DNA of 64,000 bases from Durusdinium trenchii (Eukaryota; Sar; Dinophyceae; Suessiales; Symbiodiniaceae). The stretch is taken from NCBI GenBank assembly GCA_963970005.1, contig CAXAMN010013891.1:750333-814332 (forward strand), given 5' to 3'. Positions 51,375 to 63,100 of the stretch are shown piece after piece (positions within the stretch are counted from its first letter, which is position 1; every line of letters starts with the position of its first letter). A program made the position numbers and the translations under genes. A model generated the notes under the pieces. That model saw nothing but the letters and a program-made list of their open reading frames with translations. It was not told where the DNA came from and made no database searches.

Positions 51375-52170
51375 GGATTTTACCAAAGGACCATCCGTCA
51401 ATTGCTCGACAAACTAAGGCCTATGCTGGGTCAAATCAGTGGAAGCTGCGTGTTGAAGGATCAAGGAAGTCAGGTGCATTATGGTGCATCCATCTATCAC
51501 TCCTGGGTAAGACCCAGGGAGGGGCTAGGCAGTTTTAAAAAATCAGCAAAACAAGATCAATTCGACAATCTGAAATTGTTTTGCAGTCAGCAATTAAGCT
51601 GACACGTACAAAGTATGTGTTGGAGGATCAAGTGTGTGAAGATTACTGTAGTTCAAGCTGTCCAAGCTGACCATGAGCCATGTCCTCTTCCCGCCGAGCT
51701 TTGAGTTCTGGGCTTAACATGGTTGGATTCAACAATTTCCCACAAAGGTTTTAAAGCCATAGCCCCACCATTATAGCCCCACCATTGCCGAGGGCGTTCC
51801 GCAGCAGCTCTATGTGGAGGTGCAGCTGCCCTGCAACACACTACCAGTTTGTTCTGAAATTTTCTGAACAGCATTGGCATTTACAATATGTCCCCGTGGC
51901 CAGGGTTCTGTTTAGGCTCAGGGTTTGGGTTCCGACATCCTGTGTTTTCTCCCGGCATGGATCCAGCCCGCATCTCTCTTTTGAACGTCAGGCTCCCCAG
52001 ATTCCAAGGCTGTGAAACTCTTACACTTCAGCAGTTCCAAGTCTGGGAGGGGGAAACATAAATCGAACTTCATGATGACAATCGCATGGCCATGTAAAAC
52101 AAGTGCTTCATTTAGGGGTGCGACCAAAAATTATCAGGATGCTACATTTGGTTGCCCTCTGTCTGCCCAG

Positions 52171-55100
52171 GCCTTCTATGACGAAAGGATGCAGGACATG
52201 GAGTTCGTCCGAGAGCGGTTTTACACCTTATCTGTCAAACAAGGGATCCCGAAGAAAAAGGTGGAAAAGCGATTGGCACAAGATAAGGCAAGGGAATTCC
52301 AAGAACCATGCGGCGATCATGACACATTCTCATATCACTGTACTTGGTAGGCGCCATGTACCTTCAGCTTTGTGGACATCACTGATGAGACGATATGCCC
52401 TAACACTGTTCTGGGCTCAGGTTTGAAAAATGATGTTGGCCAAGTTATTTTGTACATGCATGAGGTGGAAAATGAAACCAACTTCCGGTTTCTGATGGAC
52501 TTTTTGGCGACCTTTGTCACGGACATGCCACCTGCATCGGAGATGAAGGCTCCGGAATGTTCTTCCTTCTTTTCCATGCTTCCAGTGGCACGTCTAAGTG
52601 TTAGGCTTGTGGATTTTTTCTGGTATGGTTTTGAAACCATGACACTCCTATATATGTCGCCTGCTTTCCAACCAAGAAAACTCTTAGGGGAAGAAATTAG
52701 AATTGCCAGAAGTGTGGAACTTGCGAGGGCAAGGGTTTCCATCGCCACTCTTCCTGCTCAGGCTGTTCTCGCCAACGTTGCCAAGTCCTGTGGCCAACGA
52801 TTGGTTGTCAACAAGGTCCCACAGGATCTAAAGGACCGGAAAGAGATTATAATATAAACCATTGATCATTTCACCAGTTGGAAGAAGCATATTTTCATAT
52901 TGTTTTAATTGAAGGATTGGGCTTCTACAGAAGCTGATGACCAACTTGGACTTGCCCGCTACGTGCTCAAACGAGCACGCAGGAATGGAGGTGCCAGGTC
53001 TGCCCCGGAATGATCACTTGTCTCAAGTATACCGTCTGGCTCCCGCCGTCCTCCATACAGGTCCGGGCACACACACATGGAAGAGCTCAAGGGCCTGGTG
53101 AGGGAGCTTCTGGGAGAAGGTTTTCCGATTGCCTTTATTTAGTTGAACTTTCGTGCATCGACGTTTGTACTGTATCAACGCTGTAGGATTGTCTTGACAT
53201 ATCTTGACAATTTTTGGCCAATGTAGTTCGGTGTGCTTCAGGTAGCATCCGGGTGAAAAAGAGATCAAAAGCAGATGCAAACAGCAAAGAAGAAAGCGAA
53301 GGAAGCACAGCCAAGGAAAGCGCCACCCCAGAATTGCCCGACAAATGCACTGTAGCTGAAGCATTGCTCACCACGGGGACAACATATGAGGATCTAGCGG
53401 AGACCACACCAGACACACCACCAGAAACACCCCGTGCAAAGTTCGTCCGTTTCAACACAGGCAGCCAAATTCCTGAAGGGTATTTCGACTCTCATGAGGC
53501 AGAAAAAACTGAGCCGCTATCAAGCAACGAAGGGAAGGAGGAAAAGGTTCCTGAGAAAGCTGATGCAGGCTACCAGCCACAAGACAACACACGCGACATT
53601 GCAGGTGCTGGTGAACCCGGCACACCAGAAGCAGCTGCCTTACGCAAGATCGAACAGGCTGAGGAAGCACAGGAAATTAAGTCAGAAGATGGAAAAGAGT
53701 ATCGGTTTGTTGCCAGGACACTCTTGTTTGTAGTTGCGCGCTCAATGTTGTTTGAAACTAATAATCACTTTCCTTGTTTGACATTGTTCGACAACTTTTG
53801 TTGCTGCAGGACCGCAAGCCGTTATTCTCCAATGTCCCGGAAAACCCAAATGTTTCTAAGCTGTTCAACCAATACTTGAACAGTGAAATGTCAGAGAAGG
53901 CCACACCGTTGACTGACGATCAAATGATGGTCGTCTCCAGGCTCGTTTTGCAGGCTGGACAACATGTACTAGTAGTTGATGTGCTTTGGGTGGGCGTTTG
54001 CAATCCCCAATCCATGTTCTTATAAGAATGTTGTCCCCCTTTGCAGGTTCAAGGCGACATGCGCAAAGATGCTAACCAACTATTGAGAGAAGCTCAGGCT
54101 GAAGTGGCAGCCAAGAAACCTGGAAAGGGCAAGGGGCGGGGGAGAGGTCAGGGCAGGGGCCGCGGAGTTCCAGTGAAAGGTGGGGAAGAGGGCCCGCAGG
54201 AAGAGGAGGGAGATGGTGATGATAATGAACCGATTCCCAGCGACAGCTGCACTAAGCGCAAAGCAGGGCTGGTGCCAGAGCCAGAGAAAAGACGTAAGCG
54301 AAGCCCAGCCCAACCCCGTAAAGTGGTAGAGGACAGCGATACACGTTCCATACGATTCTTAGAAAAAAACTCATTTTGGTAGAATGACATGTAAAAACCA
54401 ATGCGCAGGAAACTCCCACTGAAGCTGCCGAGGCCCATGAGGCCAGAGCACTACAACATGTTTTACGAATCTAGTGAAGTTTGCTTCCTGCAACTATCCA
54501 ACTGCTAAATTGCCTTCAGTTTTTGACAACTTTGTTTCGTGGCTGGGGTGATTTGCAGGAAGAGGAGAAGGCTGGGCAATAATAGTGCTGTCAAGCAAGA
54601 ATCCGGTCAATTGAACCCCCCCACGCGACTAGGCTAAAGGGAAGGAAGCCAAGAAGTCTGAGAAGATCAAGAAAGTTGACAAGGTCCAGTGGTGAGATGA
54701 CGATGGCCACAACTTTATAAAATAGTTTTCATGCTTCCCTATGCACACTTCTGAAGGACAAAGAAGAAAAAGAACAGACACGCAAGAGGAAAGACAAAAA
54801 GGCAACAGCAGCAGTGAGAGCCCATGTGTGCCCACGCGTTACAACAACCCATGCTGCACAACTGACTTTTTTCACAGGATGAAAAGGGTGCACCGGAGGC
54901 CACTGTTTCATTACCAATTTCCAACTTTTGTTTTGCCAAAATGGAAATCTGTGCTGCCACATGCCGTTCCCCATGTCCAGGCCGGGCCTCCAGGATCTGA
55001 AGTTCTGCCATCCGCATCTTCTGCCGCGGAGGCAGGGGGTACTGGCTTGAGTTTGTGGAAATTCATTTGGTTTACTATGATCCAGTTCGAACGTTCATGA

Positions 55101-56213
55101 GCCGGTAAACCAAGTTTGCATTGCCACCGAAATCATTCCTGTAGGTGATGCCAAAAAGAAGGCGGTTGAGGCCTGCAACTTCGGATGCAGGGGCCCAATC
55201 CTTGGGTCTCTTTCCAATCAAGAGCTGCTAGCTTGTTAACCCTATAGCCAGCAAGCATACTCGACTTTCAATGTTCCCCGTTGCCTAGGCTGAACTGGTC
55301 GCCACAAGTGCAAAGCAACAGAAGGCCGTAGCATGTTGTTTTTTCGAAACAACCCCAACACTTCCAGCCCAAATGGGTTCCGAGGCAGCTGAGCCTGGAT
55401 CCGAGAGCATTTCGCCTAAGCAGGCTACCGTCCGTGGGGACAGCAATGTATACGACTAGCTGCTAGCTGTAATGAGCCATTTTTGCAAGACCATTTCCAA
55501 ACAAGTACGAATAAGAGTTTTTGGGAACCAAACCCGGAGGAACAAGGGTAATGATAAGAATCGTCAACCTTTCTTGGAAGGTCAATGCCAAGCCACGCAT
55601 CCCTGAGGCAAGCTTCCAATGATTCGATTCCGTTAAGATTTGAGGTAAATTGAATTGGTCTTGCATGCAATCGTTTATGTGCTATAGGTGGCCAAAGCTG
55701 CACGAATCGACTCCTTGCGAAACATCCAGAAAGTTGACAAACACTTCATGATTCCAGATGAGATTCCCAGCAACAAAATGTTGGGGGCCCAAGATTTGGG
55801 ACACACCCAGCTGCTGTATATGCTGAGCTGAGCTGCGCATGAGGTCATGGACAGTCTATCCGCCTGAGAGTTTGTTGGCAGAGCTTCGCAGCCAGGACTC
55901 TGAAGTTGTGCCATCCGCAATTCAGGTGTTGCTCGTGGGAAGTTTCTACATAAATTATGTCTCTGAACTTCACGCCAAAGCGGTGAACGAATTTCACAAG
56001 ACTTCTATCAAGGCAGGATTTCCTTTCAGTAGAAGATGTGATGCTTTAATTTCAACCTTGAAAAAACATGGCATTCTTCCCTCACAAGTTGTGTCCTGGG
56101 AGGTCAACTCTTCGAAAAATGGCAGCACACTAAGTTGGGGAGTGTATGGTGGACCTGACAAAGCGTGGTGGTTGGCCAAGCAATTGGCATTGTGGGAACC
56201 CCTGAGCAAGTGA
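52171..56213 (+). CDS. Multi-exon zinc-knuckle and Lys/Glu-rich protein (dinoflagellate-type family)
   Basis: Exons joined by phase: 52171-52287, 52710-52815, 52931-52982, 53061-53119, 53242-53696, 53810-53953, 54047-54331, 54409-~54444, 54559-54570, 54633-54683, 54757-54813, 54981-55038, 55145-55170, 55289-~55423, 55688-~55795, and an open block to a TGA at 56211-56213. A 9-codon exon 51793-51819 may precede. The protein begins AFYDERMQDMEFVRERF. Then come a Cys cluster (KCGTCEGKGF, CSGCSRQRC), a helix MEELKGLVRELLGE, a Thr/Glu/Pro-rich stretch, PLFSNVPENPNVSKLFNQYL, a GKGKGRGRGQGRGRG tract, and several Lys/Glu-rich exons (KRKDKK). The last block includes VVSWEVNSSKNGSTLSWGVY and GGPDKAWWLAKQLA. 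I know similar arrangements only from dinoflagellate predictions, and the biochemical role is unknown. The zinc and Arg/Gly features hint at nucleic-acid binding. Confidence 0.65.
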
Positions 56214-56668
56214 GAAGATCGGCCTGGTGTAGATCTTGGCCGATGGAGCTTTCAGTGGCTTCACCTTTGGGATAGCAATTGCAGCTGGAGGCCGAGAGTG
56301 ACATGCATATATGTGTTGCGATCATGTACTGTAAAAATGTTTGCAAGTGCAGTATTCACGTGGCATGCAGGGAACTCGAGCACTTGCCTGGGGACTGGTG
56401 AGCCCAAGAATCTTAGCGGTTTCTTCATCATGCTTGCTTACGAAGCTAAGAAGCTAGCAACATGAGTGTCGAGACACGACAGAAAGAGGGAAAAACTGAC
56501 TTGTGCATGATGCATCTATGCAATATGTGCCACCTAGTTTTCCTTTCCTTCACAATGCTAATGCTAGGGTTTGCAACTCATATCAAGATTGGCTGAGCTG
56601 TGCTGTGCATTTCAGCATTTTGGATAGCTACCAGCTAGTTCGGTCACCTACCCAGTTAGATTCTCAGC

Positions 56669-59019
56669 ATGCCGCCTGTCTTGTCGAAACCGTCCATGAA
56701 GAAGCCCATTGCACTCACCTACCGGGAATTCCAGACTCTGAAAGCGTGGGGGATGCCGAAGGAAATGCGGGGTGCTCAATGCTGCGAGCGATGAGCGCAG
56801 GATATTTTTTCCACAAACATACATAAAACTGAGTCTCCACATCCTGGACATGATCGCCCAGCAAACACCTTCCAATTCGCCAGAATGCCAGCGAGCCCTA
56901 ATCTCAATTTGTTAACATGTTTACTCGTGGGATCTGGCAGTCATCATCACCATCTGGCCCTGTGCCATGAGGACCTGAAGCTTTTGGACGTGTTCAGTGG
57001 CAACGCCGCTCTATCTAAACTGTGGCGTGAGGCCCTCAGCTATATCATGAATTCATACACGCTTGCAAGTTGACAGCCAAGCCTCGGGGCCAACAAATCC
57101 AGCTCGCGAGGTGAGAAAGGCCAAAAAGCGCTTTGACCTCAGCAGGTCACAACCAGTGTAGGTTTCTGTGAATCCAATGGTGCAGTGTTTTTTAATTTTA
57201 TGAGCCAAATGGTGATTCTTTGTTCAGACCACTAGCTGGATCACTTGGGACCATAGTCGAAGCAAAATTTCAACGATTAAAACCAGTATGGCAGCGGTCG
57301 TCTTTGTGATTCTTTGTGCCCCTCGCCATTTTCTGAGGCAAAGCTATGACATCGTTGACGGAGCGGAATGCGACCTTCGAACCACGTGTGGCCCCCCAGT
57401 TGCTTATTTTCCAAAAAACGATATGCCCAACATTTTATACGAATCAGTTAAGGGTGTTTCCAAATGGAAGCTGGACTTGTTCCCTCCATGAATGTCACCC
57501 AAACAAGCCATGTTCCCCGAACAAAAATCATCATCAACGGTTTGAACATGAAATAGTTCAACAAAGTAGATAGAAGACGTAGGCCGGGATATGGGAAGTG
57601 ACCAGCCTGGTTTCTGAGGTCAGGTTTCCAGCGCCTTCTCCATTTGGCCTTGCGGTTGGAGGAGGATGCTCTGTGCGTTCTTGGGTTGCCATGTACCAGC
57701 TACGTATTTATCAACAAAGGCACACATTGCCGAACTGAAGATTCCCCATACGGCCGGGAAGACCTGCAGTATGTCCGCGACTCCAACTTGTTCCTTGCCC
57801 ATATCAGCCCTAGGTCAAGCAAACATGAAACAGCGATGTTCCCTGCTTGGATTGGGTGCGAAACATTTCCAAACACATTCCCATCCGAGCCAAGACACAA
57901 CGAGGTTGACCACCCGTGCGGTGATGGTCCTGATGGTGATTTCGGTGAGGTGTGGATTCTGGCTGCTAGAACAACCATCTAGTAGCCAGCTAATTCACCA
58001 CCCAGAGCTACGATTTCTGTTGGATCTGCTCGCCTTCATCACCGGGTATGAGTGCCAACGCTTGTCATGAGCTCAAGGCTGACTGCAGAGTTTCCACTAC
58101 ACTCCAAAGGGTCAATTTTTAGGTGGTAGTACTGATAAAATCGATTTTGCACTGAGTTGGATGGGCCATTGGGGAGCGCCAAGCCCAAAGCTATCATTAG
58201 CTTGGGGTAACTGGTAGTGAGCCAAGAAACCATTTTGTAGCTGGTCGCAGTGTGTAATCCAGAATTCGAAAGCCACTGTGACGCGCTGAGTCCTTGGATC
58301 CCGGAGTTGAAGAAGACAATGACGAGAGAGCAGCGGGAGAAACTGAGCTCAGAGGGCATTGCGATTAAGTACCAGTGCCCCAAAACCGGTAAAGACAAAG
58401 TGTCACTGACTCAGCATCCTTCTAGTGATATCATTGATGTCATTCAAAGTTCTGTAACAACTGTAACGACCACGTGAATTAGGTTTTTAATTGCGTTTCC
58501 TTTAGTTGGATGACATCTCTCTTGAGGTGCGGAGGTCCCAAACTCAAGGGAACCCAAGTCTATCCTCGAAAGTTCGCTCAGCGCATCTACAAGCTCCATT
58601 CTACTTGCAAGGCATTCCCGTGGTTGGATCGATACGTTAGACTTTTTGCAGTGCACCGGCCACTGTTGGCAGCCAGGCAAGCCGTGGATGCCAGTTGCGC
58701 TCTTGCTTTGCAGCAGCTGGCCCCATCAAAAAAGTGAAGGCCAGGCTTTGGGATTTGAGGTTGGCCCTTTCGAATCCACAGCCCAAACACATTGCCAACA
58801 TATTCCTGTTTAGTTGTTACTGAATTCTGATGGCTGTTCTATTTTGTTTACTTTCTTTGGCTCTCAAACACGTAGTTGTTCGAGGCACTGCGTCAAAGTA
58901 CTCCTGTCCATCAGGTCAAAGGCGGCTCCAGCACATTCTTCAAGCGATGCAACCTTGCAGAGCTGAGATTCTACATTAAACAACGGGCGGCGGAAGGGTT
59001 GTACAAGCCTGTGTTCTAG
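56669..59019 (+). CDS. Divergent C5-cytosine-methyltransferase-like protein, multi-exon
   Basis: Exons: ~56669-56800 (MPPVLSKPSMKKPIALTYRE, possible start), 56941-57026, 57338-57390, 57624-57813, 57905-58045, 58128-58206, 58251-58374, 58527-~58700, 58876-59019 (TAG). The catalytic-fold landmarks of C5 DNA methyltransferases appear in order: motif I-like LDVFSGNAALSKLW, an acidic motif II-like SYDIVD, motif IV-like LGLPCTSYVFINKG with the Pro-Cys pair, and motif VI-like GFWLLEQPSSS in place of the usual Glu-Asn-Val. Downstream, WMGHWGAPSPK, MTREQREKLSSEG and LKGTQVYPRKFAQR match a family I know from dinoflagellate predictions. Phases agree from 57338 through the 58527 join. The 57026 to 57338 junction is out of phase and probably misses a micro-exon, and the last join is uncertain. 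Whether it methylates DNA or RNA is unknown. Confidence 0.65.
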
Positions 59020-59351
59020 CTATAGCAGCATCAAAAAGCATCCACGAAGGCCATAACAACATGATACAACATGTGTTGTCGAAAAAGGTAACATCAATCA
59101 ATTGTTTCCTAGTTTATTTAATCATGTTGGTATATCGATTGAATGCTATCAACTTCAAACGGCCATCGCGATTGGATGCCACCACAATTTATCTTGCCAT
59201 TTCCAACTCAAATCTCCGTTTGTGTTGGCTAATTGGGAATTTCCCGATGGTAATGAAGCTTCTCGCCACCTGACAGGTTAATTCTGAAGTTGTACGCAGA
59301 AATTTGTGTAATTGTGTGTGAAACATATAGCCTGATAATGTTTTTTATTAG

Positions 59352-59387
59352 GTGTTGTATGAATGTTGGCTGGAACCACTGGCACAG
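59352..59387 (+). CDS. Candidate 12-codon exon
   Basis: A phase-0 block VLYECWLEPLAQ is cleanly bounded by TTATTAG and a canonical GTGAGC donor. It lies between the methyltransferase-like unit and the next unit. It could be a linking exon, which would argue that the two are one gene. The downstream intron contains CGTGAAAGGACCTCCCACAG-like direct repeats. Confidence 0.35.
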
Positions 59388-59567
59388 GTGAGCGTGAAAT
59401 AGCGTGAACTTTCGTGAAAAGAACCTCCCACAGCGTGAAAGGACCTCCCACAGCGTGAAAGGACCGTGAATGATAGACCCAAAATTATACCATATTTTGA
59501 TGTTCTGTCCTAGTTTGTAACAGCAGGCTCAAATGTGACTGGATCTCCCAGTTGATAGTTTTGGGAG

Positions 59568-59650
59568 ATGCCAGCATCGCAATTAGCCCAAGAAGCAATT
59601 GCCAAAGCCAGAGCTCGTGCTGCCAAGATTGGCCTTGGGGAGGAGCAGGG
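59568..59650 (+). CDS. Candidate exon, Ala-rich helix
   Basis: After GGGAG an ATG opens MPASQLAQEAIAKARARAAK then IGLGEEQ, an amphipathic helix-like peptide ending near a GGG/GTGCCC donor. It is either the first exon of the 60-kb unit or a link from the preceding unit. Confidence 0.35.
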
Positions 59651-60108
59651 GTGCCCAGCCAGATTGGTCTAAATTTAATATCGATCCCTTTACTTTCGCT
59701 GGTTGCAAGATCAACTTTTTTGGAACATGGCCACCAAAGAAATGCTAGAATCATTTCAACGTTATGTTTTGCCGTGAGTTTTGAAACCAACAAACTTTGA
59801 AACAAAACAGATTTCCATTTGGATTGGATTGTTTCACCCTTTATTGTTTGTTGGTAGCTGCTACTGCCCAGTTACAATCATTGTGGCCCGTGTTGAACAA
59901 TTGAAATACCAGTGTAATCACCTGTCCTCGTGGGATCCATGTAGAAACCGGTAAACCCCATAACAAGGCTTGCCAGCCCTACGAGATCTACTACAGCATC
60001 AGCTTCGGGGGCCGAGGATCCATCGAAACCCTGTGCCCCTTTTTTCAAGCTTTTACAGCTGGCCTCTTTACTTTCTCCTTCAGCAAATCTTTGCTGTCCC
60101 CTCTACAG

Positions 60109-63100
60109 GTACGTTTGCAAGCATGGACTCCCAAGAGACCATCCCGGCCACCCCCCAGACTCTGGAGAAGGCTCGTGAATATACCAGACAATTCATAGAG
60201 GAAACCAAGCGAAAGAATGATGCATATGACAAGGTCTTGGAAAATGCATCAAAGCTGGCCCGATGTGGTTCTGTTTCGAGTGAGAAACTTTTCGGAGTGA
60301 CATCGGACAATGAAAAAGAAGAATTGGGCTCAGACTATTGGTTTGAGCGCTGGACTGAACAGAAGGGCTGGGATGAAGGCAATGGCTGGTCAAGAGAATT
60401 CTCTTGGTCTTGGAACAACTGGACTGATGGTTATCGGTGGGACTGGGACTCAGATTGGAAGTGGGAGGACGATGAGGCCCAAAGGCTGCTTCGGCCCAGC
60501 ACTACAGAATTCTATACCGGCTCTTGGCGCAGCAACAGCTGGCATGATGAGCAGAATGCAAAGCGGCAAAAGACATACCACGACATTTCAGAAGACGAAG
60601 CACAGGAAGGTAAGGTCGAGACAAACACGGAGAAGGGCAAAGGTGAGGAGGAAAAGACAGGGCAGGAGAGTCAGGAGAAGACCAATGAGGAAGGCTCTAG
60701 CAAAGGTAAAGGTGAAGTGACGGATGAAGCAAAAACTGCCGAGGAGACACCCCAGAACGAAAGGAAGGATGATGTGGCCGAGACACAACTTGAGAGTCAG
60801 GAGAAGACCAACGAGCAAGACACAAGGAAAGGTGAAGTGACGAAGGAAGCAAAAACTACCGAGGAGACACACCAGAANNNNNNNNNNGATGAGGAGGTAA
60901 AGACAGGACAGGAGATTCAGGAGAAGACCAATGATGAAGGCCCTGGCAAAGGTGAAGTGAGGAATGAAACAAAAGGTGCTGAGGAGACACCCCAGAACAA
61001 AAGGAAGGATGAGGAGGTAAAGACAGGACAGGAGAGTCAGGAGAAGACCAAGGAAGTGAAGAACGCTGCTGAGAAGGAAAAACATGACAAGAGTCTGATT
61101 GAAACGACGAAGGAAGGAAAGGATCAGCGACCGCAGAAAACTCCAGAGGAAATCCTGCAGCAGGAGGAGAAGAAGAAGAAAGCCCATGCAAGGTACATGC
61201 GATTTTTTCGATCCGTTACCAGCCGGGGACTCAAAAATTAATTGGCTGAGTGATGTTGGATGTAAGTTTGTCGGCAATGGTTCAAGTTCAAACCGAAAAC
61301 AGAATTGAACATGACACATATGATACACAATTGAACATGACAAATATGATAAAGCACTGTTACTGTTTAACACTGAGGTGGTGCCAAAACACCAGCAGAA
61401 ATCAAACGCATGGGACAGAAATCTGTGGGATGCACAGTCCTCAGCAAACCCAAGCTCACCAATATGCCCACAATCCCAACACATATTCGTCAGCATTGCA
61501 GATTTACATTTGCCATCCTGCCACCTTCTCCTATCCTGTGCCACCTTCTCCTCCCAAGGTTCTTCCTTGATGACAACTTTGTTCGAGTCATGGACCCAGT
61601 GCGAAGGAAACTGGTGAAATTCATCTCTTTACCTTCAAGTTTGCTCAAAAGACAAAAGCAAACGCAGAGGTGTTAAACGTTGGATGACCTTCAAAGAGAT
61701 CTGTGAAAAGTTCGGTGAAGAGGGGGCAATCAGCATAGTTGAACACAAGAAGAGCGACAAGAAGTTGTCAGAGACAGAGATCAGACCACACCCCAACGCG
61801 CCCACGAACAAGGAGCGCAGCATAGATGTTTTTGAGGGATTTCATTAAATATGTGCAAAGATCAAGAGGTGCCATGTTACATGCACTTTTTGCATGTTGA
61901 CAGGAGATGACGCAATACTTAGTCCTAGACTCCGACGTGGAGGTTGAAGAACATGAAGAGACCCTGAAAAGGCTCTTCACAGCAGCGGAGGCGGAGTCAG
62001 GCTCTGAGGATGAAACCAGCTCTTCATCGGCGTCTTCTTCCGGCTCATCAAGTTCAGCAAACAAGAAACCAAAGACATCCAAGAAAGACATGCCAGCCAA
62101 AAAGGACTTACCACTCCATGTGTAAGGCAAACAGCACGAAGCATGAACTAGTGTTGGCTCAAGTGTTAACGCTATGAAACTTTTTTTGGTTGCTAAAATC
62201 TGAATGTTTTGGAGTCAGGACAAGGCAGGCAAAAAGAGCAAGAAAAAGGACAACAAGAAAAAGAAAAACAAACATGGCAAGGGGAACAAGGCAGTACCGA
62301 AAAACAAAACAAAGAAGGAGAAGAAAAACAAGAAAGACAAGAAAGACAAACAGGATGAAGACCAGGCACAGGCTGAGGAAGAGGCTGCCCAGCAGAAAAG
62401 AAAGGAGATGGTGAAGGAAGGAAAAAAGGCAAGAGTTTGGGCATGAACACAACATACGGTGGTGTAGTCTGACTCGACAAACCTGGACCCTGACCCCCTT
62501 CCAATTGAATCATGTTTCCGAAACAATTTGGTTGCCTGTGTGACAACGGTGCCCACAACCATCCAAAACAAAAATGAATGAAAGAACTTGAACCAAATCA
62601 GTGAACATTGCACATGGCATGAAGCACCCATTCATGCGACTTGCACTGACCCCCCGTTGAACGCCGCGGCACATTCTCCGGGCGAGGCCATCAACGTCGC
62701 CGGCCGCAAGATCAAGGACTCCAAGACAGCCTTGGACAACGCGATGAATTTGTTGGGTCCCCAGGAAAGGAAAACTGAGCTCAGAATAAATCACATTTTT
62801 TCAGACTTGTTTTGCCTACCGTCGTTTCCCTGTTGGCATCAGCTCGCTCACTCGTCAGATTAATAAAAATAAACACGATGCCCAGCAATCGCACATACAG
62901 TAGTGAACTTGTGCATGGTTTTCCCCATCTTTCAGGGGGGACAAGCTACGCAAAGCAGTGGAGGAAGACATTAAGGCCCAGCTTCACTTCATTATTCCTA
63001 CTGTAATTTACAATCGTCAGTTTGGACAAGTATAACGTGTCCTCAAAAATTACTTTTGCCAGGATGCGGTACTCCAAATCACAAATCGGCGTCAATCGTT

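Noticed and set aside
52372..52857. 161-codon plus-strand open frame
   Set aside because: It spans an intron and reads the 52710 exon in a frame that does not connect in phase to the flanking exons.
57928..57982. Continuation of the 57644 frame past 57813 (GDGPDGDFGEVW)
   Set aside because: An AG/GTCAAG donor at 57813 and acceptor at 57904 restore the frame that carries the conserved LLEQPSSS block.
60588..61544. 318-codon open frame on the minus strand
   Set aside because: It is the antisense of the charged coding repeat (Leu/Phe/Cys-rich mirror of Lys/Glu codons) and crosses the plus-strand exon end. The plus-strand reading matches family modules.
62159..62631. Minus-strand open frames that look like hydrophobic membrane proteins
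   Set aside because: They mirror the Lys-rich exon at 62217-62428; Phe/Leu runs are the antisense of AAG/AAA codons.
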